Below, one piece after another: positions 28,468 to 36,276 of a DNA stretch of 64,000 bases. The translations under genes and the position numbers were made by a program. Numbering within the stretch: position 1 is the stretch's first letter; every line of letters begins with the position of its first letter. Source of the DNA: Corynebacterium yonathiae (lineage in GTDB: Bacteria; Actinomycetota; Actinomycetes; Mycobacteriales; Mycobacteriaceae); contig NZ_JAKMUZ010000015.1 in NCBI RefSeq assembly GCF_027570195.1, forward strand, positions 1 to 64,000, read 5' to 3'. The notes beneath the pieces were generated by a model. The model had not been told where the DNA came from. It worked only from the letters and a program-made list of their open reading frames with translations, and did no database searches.

Positions 28468-29451
28468 TTAAGCATTTCCTCCAAGAGCATCGAGTGGGTT
28501 GGCTTTAGCTACGCGGCGGGTAGCAACAAGGGCGCCGGCCATGCCGAGGGCCCAAATGCCAATCGCGGGAACAACGATGGTGCGTGGGGAAACATCGAAG
28601 GGTACGGTGCCGGAGGCAAGCGCGCCGAGCCCCCAACCAACGACGGCACCCGCAATGGTGCCGGCAGCCAGGATGATGGCGGCTTGCGCCAGGGCATCGC
28701 GCAACAGGTAGCGCACGGTGGCGCCGAGCGCGCGCAAGATGGACAGGTCACGGGTGCGCTGGATGGTCCAAACGGTCAAGAAAGCGACGGTGACCAGCGC
28801 GGAGATGCCGTACAAGAAGCCCTGCATGGTAAGCAGCGAGCCGCGCTCAGACTGATAGGCCGCCAGGCCGGCGAAGGACTTGGACACTTTGACGGATCCG
28901 GGAACCTCGTATTTATACAGTGCAGCGGTGCCGATGATGCCTTTCGGGGCGTGGCTAATCTGCTGCCAGGACTCCGTAGAGGCCCACACCACCTCAGAGT
29001 GGGAGTACATAGTCTCCGGGACGGTGCCCTCCACCGAGAAGTCGGCGCCACCTAGGGTGACGGTATCGGCCGCATCAATGGAATCTGACAGGAGCACGCC
29101 CTGCTCCGGAATGGTCTTATCGGTGCCCGGAACCTGGGTGCCGGCCGGTAAGCTGAGGACAGCAACGCCGCCGTGACCCTCCAGCTTGGTCTGCGCCGCG
29201 CCTAGGGGGATACCGTCGCTGGCGATATCGCCAGCGTGCATCTCGGATTCGCTAAAGGAGGGGTCATCGGTGGAGAAGGAAATATATGGGTACTCCTTTT
29301 CCAGGGACTCCAAAGCGGAAGTATTTTGCTTGGACAGGCCCTCCGTCAGGCCGGAGAGCATCACGAGCAAAAGGGTAATGAGCGCAACCGTGCCGCCAAT
29401 GAGCGCGAAGCGGCCGCGCGCTGTGGTGATTTCTCTGATTGCTAGGAACAT
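28468..29451 (-). CDS. hrtB: FtsX/MacB-type ABC permease (HrtB-like)
   Basis: A 327-residue permease with one N-terminal helix (residues 15-38), a large extracellular domain (about 45-205) and three C-terminal helices from about 215 onward. This is the MacB/HrtB topology. It starts MFLAIREITTARGRFALIGG. Such exporters extrude heme or other amphiphiles from the membrane using the ATPase encoded just downstream. It is divergent from a histidine kinase gene across a short region with a strong palindrome. Confidence 0.8.
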   Translation of the reverse strand: MFLAIREITTARGRFALIGGTVALITLLLVMLSGLTEGLSKQNTSALESLEKEYPYISFSTDDPSFSESEMHAGDIASDGIPLGAAQTKLEGHGGVAVLSLPAGTQVPGTDKTIPEQGVLLSDSIDAADTVTLGGADFSVEGTVPETMYSHSEVVWASTESWQQISHAPKGIIGTAALYKYEVPGSVKVSKSFAGLAAYQSERGSLLTMQGFLYGISALVTVAFLTVWTIQRTRDLSILRALGATVRYLLRDALAQAAIILAAGTIAGAVVGWGLGALASGTVPFDVSPRTIVVPAIGIWALGMAGALVATRRVAKANPLDALGGNA

Positions 29452-29457
29452 ACTTCT

Positions 29458-30705
29458 ATGTTCGCTTTATGCAGGTCAGAAGTAATCGGCCAGCTCGCTG
29501 AACCTGTGGTCAACCAAGTGGTTGATTCACTGTCCACCCTTGCACGGATATCCTGGGTGGTTGTGTTTAAAGGACAAAAATTATGGGTCTATGGTTTGCA
29601 CGCCATGTTCACGTTTCTGCTGGTCTTCGGCGTAGCGCGCGCATATGTGGATAACCGGCTCGATGCCCGCGTTATTGGCTTAGCCGTTGTACTCGCCGTG
29701 GTATACGCCGCGCAACGCTGGTTGCCCACGTGGCTGTGGCTGGGTGGACTTTGCCTCCTGTGGCTGGGCTTGATGGTCCACGCGCAGGATTTCATGTGGC
29801 TGGAGTTCCCACTTATTTTTGTCTTTCTGCGCGCCTTGCCCACTGTGCCTGGGTTGGTCTCCATCGCCATACTGTGGGCGGCGGCCGCTTTCATCCCCGC
29901 CTGGTTACATCCCGAGGGCTGGTCCATCGCTGCGGCTGTAGGACCGCTTATCGGTACCGCCTTTGCAACCGCGGTTTTTTTCATCCAGCGGCGGCTGCAG
30001 GCGGAGGCGGCGCACCACAGGGACATCGCCAAGCAGCTGCGCGAAACCCAAGCCGAGCTGGCCGCAAGCGAACACCAAGCCGGCCGTCTGGAGGAGCGTG
30101 AGCGGCTCTCCCGCGAGATTCATGACACCGTCGCACAAGGCCTCAGTTCTATCTTGCTGCTCTCCCGTGCGGCCCGTGGCACCACTGATCCAGAAACTAA
30201 GGAAGAACAGCTGGCAGTCATCGAGGAAGTTGCCAGCGAGAATCTGGCCGAGGCCCGCCGCTTCGTCCGTGAGCTCGCCGGGCCCGATGAACGACTAGAA
30301 ACCCAGCTCAATTCCCTGCTGTCCCAGATGCGCAGCCGCGTGAAGGCCTTAGGAAAAGACACCACCTTTGAACTGGTGGTTTCCGGCAGCGGCAAGGTGC
30401 CTGCCCGGATTAAAGAGGTCATTATTCGAGCCGCACAAGAGGGTCTCAATAACGTGATCAAACACGCTCACGCCTCGCGCGCGGTGGTCACACTCGGCCT
30501 CTTCGAAGATGCGGTGACCTTGGACGTCGTTGATAATGGACGCGGACTATCCGCCTCGCCGGGACCCGAGAGCGCGGATCATGGCTTCGGGCTTTCCGGC
30601 CTGCGTGGCCGCGTCGAGGGCGTGGGTGGCACCATGAACCTAGAATCAGGCGAGGGCACCGCCTTGGCCGTCCGTATCCCGCTGGAGGAGCGAAACAATG
30701 GTTAA
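29458..30705 (+). CDS. chrS: NarL-family sensor histidine kinase (ChrS-like)
   Basis: Up to 415 residues. About six membrane helices occupy residues 45-180. The HisKA_3 box LSREIHDTVAQGLSS carries the phospho-accepting histidine, followed by a HATPase domain (NNVIKHAHASRA, VVDNGRGL, GFGLSGLRGR). The longest reading starts at 29458, only 6 bases from the divergent hrtB start, and would place the palindrome at 29510 inside the gene. A start further right (GTG 29557 or ATG 29605) is therefore more likely. Position and type match ChrS, the heme-sensing kinase of corynebacteria. Confidence 0.82.
   Translation: MFALCRSEVIGQLAEPVVNQVVDSLSTLARISWVVVFKGQKLWVYGLHAMFTFLLVFGVARAYVDNRLDARVIGLAVVLAVVYAAQRWLPTWLWLGGLCLLWLGLMVHAQDFMWLEFPLIFVFLRALPTVPGLVSIAILWAAAAFIPAWLHPEGWSIAAAVGPLIGTAFATAVFFIQRRLQAEAAHHRDIAKQLRETQAELAASEHQAGRLEERERLSREIHDTVAQGLSSILLLSRAARGTTDPETKEEQLAVIEEVASENLAEARRFVRELAGPDERLETQLNSLLSQMRSRVKALGKDTTFELVVSGSGKVPARIKEVIIRAAQEGLNNVIKHAHASRAVVTLGLFEDAVTLDVVDNGRGLSASPGPESADHGFGLSGLRGRVEGVGGTMNLESGEGTALAVRIPLEERNNG
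29510..29525. promoter_or_regulatory. probable response-regulator operator between hrtB and chrS
   Basis: Perfect inverted repeat TCAACCA-AG-TGGTTGA. It lies 59 bases upstream of the hrtB start and before the likely chrS start. A LuxR-type regulator such as ChrA binds dimeric sites like this. The right arm overlaps a possible -35 element TTGATT (29522-29527) for the kinase gene. Confidence 0.55.
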
Positions 30706-31315
30706 TGTCATGCTGATCGATGACCACCCAGTTGTCCGCGCCGGCCTGCGCGCCATCCTCAATACCTTCTCCGATGTCGAGGTAGTCATGGAAGGCTCTA
30801 CCGGCGCGGATGTGGATAAGCTTTTTACTGCGGATGCCCCGCAGGTAGACGCTGTGGTCTGCGATATCCAGATGCCCGGCATGGACGGCATAGCAGCCAC
30901 CAAACGCGTAGTAGACGCCGGCGGCCCGCCCGTGCTCATCTTGACCACCTATGACACGCAGGCTGATATCCTCGCCGCCGTGGAAGCCGGCGCGCTGGGC
31001 TACCTACTCAAGGACTCCCCTGAGCAGGCGTTGCACGAAGCCGTCCTCAATACCGCCGCGCACCGCCGCACCCTAGCACCGGAGGTGGTGGATCTCCTCG
31101 CCCAGCGTGTGGGCCAGCCGCAAGAATCGCTCTCCGCGCGCGAGTTGGAAATCCTGCGGGCGTTATCTAGCGGTTCCTCCAATAAGGAACTAGCCAAGCA
31201 GCTTTTCATTTCCGAGGCCACGGTCAAGACCCACCTCATCCACATTTTCCAAAAATTGGGCGTGGAAACCCGCACCGCCGCAGTGACCGTGGCGCGAGAG
31301 AGAAAGCTTATTTGA
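30698..31315 (+). CDS. chrA: LuxR-type response regulator (ChrA-like)
   Basis: A 205-residue NarL/FixJ response regulator. The receiver domain has DDHPVV, the phosphorylated aspartate in VVCDIQMPG, LTTYD and the lysine in LLKDSP. The C-terminal HTH contains LSARELEILRALSSG and KELAKQLFISEATVKTHL. The start overlaps the kinase stop by 8 bases, so the pair is translationally coupled. By arrangement it should activate the divergent hrtBA operon when phosphorylated. Confidence 0.88.
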   Translation: MVNVMLIDDHPVVRAGLRAILNTFSDVEVVMEGSTGADVDKLFTADAPQVDAVVCDIQMPGMDGIAATKRVVDAGGPPVLILTTYDTQADILAAVEAGALGYLLKDSPEQALHEAVLNTAAHRRTLAPEVVDLLAQRVGQPQESLSARELEILRALSSGSSNKELAKQLFISEATVKTHLIHIFQKLGVETRTAAVTVARERKLI

Positions 31316-32289
31316 TGTTGGACTGCATAGTCATCGGTGCCGGCCAGGCGGGTCTTGCGGTGGGCTATTACTTGCGCAAAAAGGGCCTAGATTTTGTCCT
31401 TCTGGATGCTGAATCCGGCCCCGGCGCAGCGTGGCGCCATACCTGGCCCTCACTTACGCTCTTTAGCAATTCCGCCTCCTCCAACCTGCCCGGATGGCCC
31501 ATGCCCCATCACGAGAGCTTTCCGCCGGCCAGCCACGTTATTGATTATTTTGCCCGCTATGAGCAGCGTTATGAACTGCCCATCCGCCGGCCAGTCACGG
31601 TAGATGAAGTTACCCATGACGGCGCTTGTTTCCATGTCTTTGCCGGTAAAGAGCAGCTGACCGCGCGCACAGTCGTGGCAGCCACGGGCACGTGGTCCGC
31701 TCCCTTTATCCCCTACTACCCCGGTACTTTTGGCGGAAGGCAATGGCATTCCGCCTTCTATCCAGGCCCCACGGACTTTGCCGGATCTACCGTGGCGGTC
31801 GTGGGCGCGGCCAATTCCGGTGCCCAAATCGCGGCGGAGCTTCTTCTCTCCGGTGTGGAAACCACCTGGTATACCCGCAGCTCCCCGCGGTGGATGCCCG
31901 ATGATGTTGATGGTCGAGTCCTGTTTCAGCGCAATCGCGCCCGGCTCAACGCAATGCTGCACGGCGAACCAGATCCCGGCGCGGATTCGAACCTGGGCGA
32001 TATTGTGATGGTCCCGCCGGTTCTGAGGGCGCGGGATTCCGGTCTCTTGCAGGCCACTCCAATGTTTTCTTCCCTCGATGAGGTCAACACAGACCACCTC
32101 ATCTGGTGTACCGGCTTCCGGCCTGCCCTCCGGCCTATCCGCGGGCTTCTTGACGGCACCTCCCCCACCGTCGACGGCCTATTCCTCGTGGGCTACGGCA
32201 CCTGGACCGGACCCGGCTCCGCAACTATTACAGGTGTAAGCCCTTTTGCCAAGCAGACAGCACACGCCGTAGCGAATATATGTGACTAA
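31315..32289 (+). CDS. FAD/NAD(P)-binding oxidoreductase (flavin monooxygenase-like)
   Basis: About 324 residues. The FAD Rossmann motif GAGQAGLAVGYYL is at the N-terminus and a second NAD(P)H motif VGAANSGAQIAAE lies in the middle, as in the CzcO/flavin-containing monooxygenase group. ATATGTWS and HLIWCTGFRPAL are typical family landmarks. The ATG at 31315 overlaps the stop of the response regulator gene by 1 base (TGATG); a TTG 3 bases earlier is less likely. Substrate unknown. Coupling to the two-component genes may mean it is induced with them. Confidence 0.85.
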   Translation: MLDCIVIGAGQAGLAVGYYLRKKGLDFVLLDAESGPGAAWRHTWPSLTLFSNSASSNLPGWPMPHHESFPPASHVIDYFARYEQRYELPIRRPVTVDEVTHDGACFHVFAGKEQLTARTVVAATGTWSAPFIPYYPGTFGGRQWHSAFYPGPTDFAGSTVAVVGAANSGAQIAAELLLSGVETTWYTRSSPRWMPDDVDGRVLFQRNRARLNAMLHGEPDPGADSNLGDIVMVPPVLRARDSGLLQATPMFSSLDEVNTDHLIWCTGFRPALRPIRGLLDGTSPTVDGLFLVGYGTWTGPGSATITGVSPFAKQTAHAVANICD

Positions 32290-32371
32290 AGCTATAGGTT
32301 AGTCCAAGCTAATTCGACTACACTGCCTTCACACAAAGAGTGCGAAGCAACTAGGGAAAGCTGGTTTATAC

Positions 32372-33121
32372 ATGTCTGCCTGGGATCTCTACGATGACCT
32401 CATCGACGCCATTCCCCGTGACATAGTGGTCTCCCGCGCTGCCCAAAGCCCACGGTGGACCCGCATCTACACCGAAAGCCCCAGCTGCGGCATTGCCATG
32501 ACCATGTCCGCTTCCTCTCGCCCAGCTCAGATGCGTGCTGAATACTCCGGGGTCCCCCTTCGCGCCATCGCGCAACTGGCTAAGAGTTGGAATTTCTCGG
32601 AGGCTTCCTTCGGCATGGCCGCGCTTAATTCTTATTACGCCACGCCTTCTGTGGCCGATGAGTATGGCTTTGCGCTTGCCGACGCCCCCTGGCCCCATAT
32701 CTTCGATCCCTTCCGCGATGCCGTCGCTGGTAAAAAGGTGGCAGTCATCGGCCACTTCCCTTTCGCACCCAAGGAGCTCAGTCAGGCGGGCGATTTTTAT
32801 ATGTTAGAGCGCTCACTGAATGAGGGCGACTACCCCGACTCCGCTGCCGAATATATCCTGCCCGAGTGCGATTATGTCTTCATTACCGGCTCCGCTTTCG
32901 TAAATAAAACGGCTCCCCGTCTGCTCGAACTCTCCCGCGAGTCTTTCAATGTGGTTCTCGGCCCCTCTACCCCGCTGGCGCCGACACTAATCAACGATTA
33001 CGGGGTTTCGCAGGTCACCGGCATAGTTCCGACCGCTCCTCTCGGAATGTTTGAGTGCCTCGAGGAGGGAGATTCCCTCGATATGTTTAACTTTGGCCAC
33101 CGCGTCACTCTAGGAAGTTAG
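32372..33121 (+). CDS. DUF364 family protein (putative heavy-metal chelation)
   Basis: A 249-residue soluble protein. The C-terminal half carries the Rossmann-like DUF364 pattern: VAVIGHFPF, EYILPECDYVFITGSAFVNKT and VVLGPSTPLAPTL. The N-terminal DUF4213-like part contains YSGVPLRAIAQLAKSWNFSEASFGMAALNSYYATP in family position. These proteins are proposed to bind metal ligands, but no function is proved to my knowledge. The leader between 32290 and 32371 includes AGGGAAAGC near the start. Confidence 0.75.
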   Translation: MSAWDLYDDLIDAIPRDIVVSRAAQSPRWTRIYTESPSCGIAMTMSASSRPAQMRAEYSGVPLRAIAQLAKSWNFSEASFGMAALNSYYATPSVADEYGFALADAPWPHIFDPFRDAVAGKKVAVIGHFPFAPKELSQAGDFYMLERSLNEGDYPDSAAEYILPECDYVFITGSAFVNKTAPRLLELSRESFNVVLGPSTPLAPTLINDYGVSQVTGIVPTAPLGMFECLEEGDSLDMFNFGHRVTLGS

Positions 33122-33774
33122 ACAATCACACCGGCCACTACGGCGGCAGCGAGAGCAGCCAAGCTTAGCGCCGCAGCCCAGCCAATGACGCGCACAGCTC
33201 GCAGCTGTGCCTTTGCACTACAGCGGCTAGTTAGAAACGCCCCCAGAGACGCGCCGACAGTATTAAAAACCACATCGTCGATGTCACTAAACCCTAGCGA
33301 AAATAGGTACTGGGTAATTTCGATACCCAAGCTGAGCCCCACTGCGGAGAGGATGGTTCCTCCCCGGCCGAAGCGGACGTGCCGCGAATTTTGCCCCATC
33401 ACCACCAAGCACGCGCCGAGAGGTATAAACAGCGCAATATTGCCAAAGGTATTAGTCTAGGGGCCCCACCACGGATGAGGGTTATTAAAGCCGTTGAACA
33501 TCTGCAGATCTAAACTGCGGCGGGCATGCGCAGAGGCATCAATCAGGCCGGGGATTTCAATAAACGGCTTACCCACCGTAGCTACGGCGATAGCTATTAA
33601 AACGACCACGCAAGCTAAGGCAGCGTTGCGCCACAGCGTGCGTTTGGCGGGCGCGCCCGGCGCACCAATCTGGCGCGAGATGCGGGTGGATGCCGTGGTC
33701 ATCGTCATGTTGTTCAAGTTAACAAGCGAGCCTGAAAGATTCCCGGGAGATTCACTGTTAAAACTCTGCATCAC
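33118..33774 (-). pseudogene. VanZ-like gene interrupted by an in-frame amber codon
   Basis: Two same-frame pieces form one VanZ-like protein. The first part (105 codons at most) ends ...NPHPWWGP at a TAG at 33457-33459. The second resumes at once as TNTFGNIALFIPLGACLVV and continues through GIEITQYLFSLGFSDIDDVVFNTVGASLG, the family core, to 33118. The intact paralogue at 8612-9115 reads WFGPLFEYAGNTAFFIPFG here, so the stop replaces the residue after Pro. A single nonsense mutation explains it; a sequencing error or readthrough cannot be excluded. The start is uncertain (33774 or 33708). Confidence 0.8.
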
Positions 33775-33786
33775 AACTCACGTACG

Positions 33787-34761
33787 ATGGTGAGCATGAG
33801 CACGCTACTTGTTACTCGCAACGAAGATAAATCCGTAAGGACCTCCTTTGAAGAAGGAGAGTTCCTTGGCGAGGGCGACCTTACCGTTGATGTTTCTTAT
33901 TCTTCTCTGAACTACAAGGATGCCATGGCCATTGCTGGTGACCGCGGCGTCATGCGCACTAGTCCACTGGTACCAGGCATCGACGTAGTCGGCACCGTTG
34001 CCGAATCCAGCGTTGAGCGTCTTCCGGTTGGCACTTTGGTAGCTTCCTTCGGTGATGGTCTGGGTGAATTCCGCCACGGTGGCTACACTCCGAAGCAGCG
34101 CGTCAATTCGCAGGCTACTGTCGCGCTCCCCGCCGACTTCACTGCAGAGCAGGCTGCTGCCGTCGGCACCGCGGGCTACACCGCCGCGCTGTGCGTCAAT
34201 TCTCTGCGCGAGCTTCCCGAAGGCCCCGTCTTGGTCACCGGTGCCACCGGTGGCGTTGGTTCCATTGCTGTGAACCTGCTGTCCAATGCCGGCTACGAGG
34301 TCCACGCCATGACCGGCCGCCCGGACGACTACTCCCAATATCTCCACGAGCTCGGCGCCCACACTGTTGTGGACCGCGCTGAGTTTGCCGAGGCCGGAAA
34401 GCCTCTGCAAAAGGCTACCTACGCCGGTGCGATTGATACCTCCGGATCCCACGTTTTGGCTAATGTTTTGGCTCGGATCGTCTGGGGCGGCACCGTCGCC
34501 TCCACCGGTATGGCTGCAGGCCCGGACCTGCCCACCACCGTTTTGCCATTCATTCTGCGCAATGTGCACTTAGCAGGCGTTAACTCCGTAGACGCCCCAC
34601 TGCACTACCGCCAAAACGCTTGGCAGCTGCTGGCTCAGAAATTGGACCTATCCATCCTCAAGTCCCTAACCAATACGATTCCACTGTCTGACGTAGTTGA
34701 GGAATCCAAAACCCTCCTCGAAGGAACCCACCACGGACGCACCGTCCTCAAGATTTCCTAG
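33787..34761 (+). CDS. YhdH/AcuI-type zinc-independent quinone/acrylyl-CoA reductase
   Basis: A 324-residue medium-chain dehydrogenase/reductase. The GroES-like N-domain has SSLNYKDAMAIAGDRGVMR and PLVPGIDVVGTV, which are diagnostic for the YhdH/AcuI branch. The NADPH Rossmann motif is VTGATGGVGSIAVNLL. No zinc ligands are present, as expected. It probably reduces an enoyl/acrylyl-CoA or a quinone with NADPH. MSTLLVTRN at 33796 is a likely start; 33787 is 9 bases upstream. A strong terminator follows. Confidence 0.9.
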   Translation: MVSMSTLLVTRNEDKSVRTSFEEGEFLGEGDLTVDVSYSSLNYKDAMAIAGDRGVMRTSPLVPGIDVVGTVAESSVERLPVGTLVASFGDGLGEFRHGGYTPKQRVNSQATVALPADFTAEQAAAVGTAGYTAALCVNSLRELPEGPVLVTGATGGVGSIAVNLLSNAGYEVHAMTGRPDDYSQYLHELGAHTVVDRAEFAEAGKPLQKATYAGAIDTSGSHVLANVLARIVWGGTVASTGMAAGPDLPTTVLPFILRNVHLAGVNSVDAPLHYRQNAWQLLAQKLDLSILKSLTNTIPLSDVVEESKTLLEGTHHGRTVLKIS

Positions 34762-34784
34762 GCCACCCCTAGTCAATCTTTTAC

Positions 34785-34815
34785 GGCACCCGCCATTTTG
34801 GCGGGTGCCCTTTTT
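34785..34815 (+). terminator. rho-independent terminator
   Basis: GGCACCCGCC and GGCGGGTGCC form a perfect 10-base stem around ATTTT, followed by CTTTTT. It lies 24 bases after the reductase stop codon and also faces the MarR gene that converges from the right. Confidence 0.92.
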
Positions 34816-34839
34816 GCATGCGCGGGTACGTGCTAAGGC

Positions 34840-35301
34840 CTAGCTTTCCGACGCCACCTCTTTGGTAGCTAGCCCGCGCAGTAGCTTACGCGAAATCCTG
34901 CCCAAAGTTTGTAGGTCTTCATCACTAAGGGTGGACACCACGATCTCATCAATCGCGGCGGTGTGGCGCGCGATTGCCGTACTGAAAGCAGTGCTTCCCC
35001 TTTCCGTCACTGTGACTTCAATAGCGCGAGTTCCTAGCTCTGGAGCTTCGCGCCTGGAAATTAATTTTCGGGACTCCATGCGCACTAACTGACGATGCAG
35101 GCGGGACTTTTCCCACTGGAGTTCCGCCGCCAATTCATGTGGTCGCGTATGGATTCTACGGCGGCGATGCAGCACGGCCAATACCGCGTAGTCTGCTTCG
35201 CTCAAATTCGATCCATTCTGCATCTGTGCGGATAGTTGTGCATGGAGCGCTTGCTGCATAGCAACAAAATCGCCCCATGCCACACTCTGGTCCACACGCA
35301 T
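34840..35301 (-). CDS. MarR family transcriptional regulator
   Basis: A 153-residue winged-helix protein. LSEADYAVLAVLHRR, then HELAAELQWEKSRLHRQLVRMESRKLISR (recognition helix) and AIEVTVTERGSTAF (wing) follow the MarR pattern. The ATG at 35301 has an AAGGGG ribosome-binding site 8 bases upstream. Two similar palindromes lie about 50 and 80 bases upstream, near its promoter, and probably bind it. The controlled function is unknown; the converging reductase gene is one candidate. Confidence 0.85.
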   Translation of the reverse strand: MRVDQSVAWGDFVAMQQALHAQLSAQMQNGSNLSEADYAVLAVLHRRRRIHTRPHELAAELQWEKSRLHRQLVRMESRKLISRREAPELGTRAIEVTVTERGSTAFSTAIARHTAAIDEIVVSTLSDEDLQTLGRISRKLLRGLATKEVASES

Positions 35302-35625
35302 CGATTTACCCCTTCAGTTGGTCTCTATTTAGTAGTTTATACAGCACAGTTGATCTAGCAACTCATTGGGTCTCTTTCAGTTGATCCAACAACCCCTAAT
35401 ACTTCAAAATGATGTGTGTATACCTCGACCATGTTTTTATTAACCCACCCATTTGTATTCAAAACTATAGTTATTTTCCTTTTGCACACTTATCCACAGG
35501 TCTCTTCGACCATAAAAGGTGCCATAGTATCCAAGGGAAAATTAAATAGTGAAGCAAGGTTTCTGGGTGAAGATTAACCCCCGATTGCAGTCGGCGCACC
35601 GGCGCAGACATGACAAGCGTTTAAA
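35302..35625. other. spacer between MarR and an unknown gene
   Basis: 324 bases without a supported gene. It holds the two MarR-type palindromes at its left end, an A/T-rich middle, and one perfect DnaA box TTATCCACA (35490-35498). A reading frame at 35549-36001 is a shadow of the gene that starts at 35626. Confidence 0.6.
35348..35394. promoter_or_regulatory. paired MarR operators
   Basis: Two related 16-base elements: AGTTGATCTAGCAACT (35348-35363) and AGTTGATCCAACAACC (35379-35394). Their centres are 31 bases apart, about three helical turns, so two dimers would sit on one DNA face. The first overlaps the probable -35 of the MarR gene (TTGCTA on the minus strand). Confidence 0.55.
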
Positions 35626-36276
35626 ATGGCGGACATGGATAAGCTATTTGGCACGTGCGGTTTCGACTTTATGGACCTGGAGGAGCTCATCACGGAGCTA
35701 CCTACAGACCGCGAAATGTGGGAAGCGCCCGGATTTGATCGAGTTCTATTCCACGCCGATCCCTCCGGCATGGCGGTCACGGCTATGGAGTACGAAGGGG
35801 AGTGGGCCGCAGTGCCTTCGTATCGAAGCGGGGAAGAAACTCCAGGGACGATATATAGAGCAACGCCCTATATCGGCATTGTGGAGACCGGCGATCTGCG
35901 GTTTGCGGCGTTGGTGGATGCGCCCTTTGCCCTGCCGGCAGGCAACCCAGTTGGAGGAGAAAAGCTCCAAGGAAAGCTGCAGCCGGCGGTGGTGGCTTTA
36001 AACTACAAGGTAGGGGACCCGGAGGAGTTTTCTTTGGCTTCACCTGCTACCGAGCGCTTTTACCGGAATTTTAAACCCAGCATGGTGAACCCGCAGGTAG
36101 AAGTAGCGGGGACTATTGGGGGCGTCGCCAAGCACTGCAATCAGCTGGGCATGGGGGAATTTTGGACATGCGACCTCGACGGCCTCCCGCTCATTGTGGG
36201 CGAGAAGATGGAGGCCGGCCAGGGCATCCGGGCGCACGGCATTGCGCTGTGCGCCACGGAGTTTTGGGCCGAGTAA
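35626..36276 (+). CDS. protein of unknown function, 216 aa
   Basis: A soluble acidic protein without signal peptide or membrane segment. I do not recognise a family. It contains an ordered-looking segment LEELITELPTDREMWEAPGFDRVLFHADPSG in its first 45 residues, and a C-terminal CDLDGLPLIVGEKMEAGQGIR. The reading frame is long, codon use is like its neighbours, and it ends 1 base before the convergent leuS stop, which supports it being real. Starts at 35626 and 35635 are both possible; no strong ribosome-binding site is seen. Confidence 0.65.
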   Translation: MADMDKLFGTCGFDFMDLEELITELPTDREMWEAPGFDRVLFHADPSGMAVTAMEYEGEWAAVPSYRSGEETPGTIYRATPYIGIVETGDLRFAALVDAPFALPAGNPVGGEKLQGKLQPAVVALNYKVGDPEEFSLASPATERFYRNFKPSMVNPQVEVAGTIGGVAKHCNQLGMGEFWTCDLDGLPLIVGEKMEAGQGIRAHGIALCATEFWAE

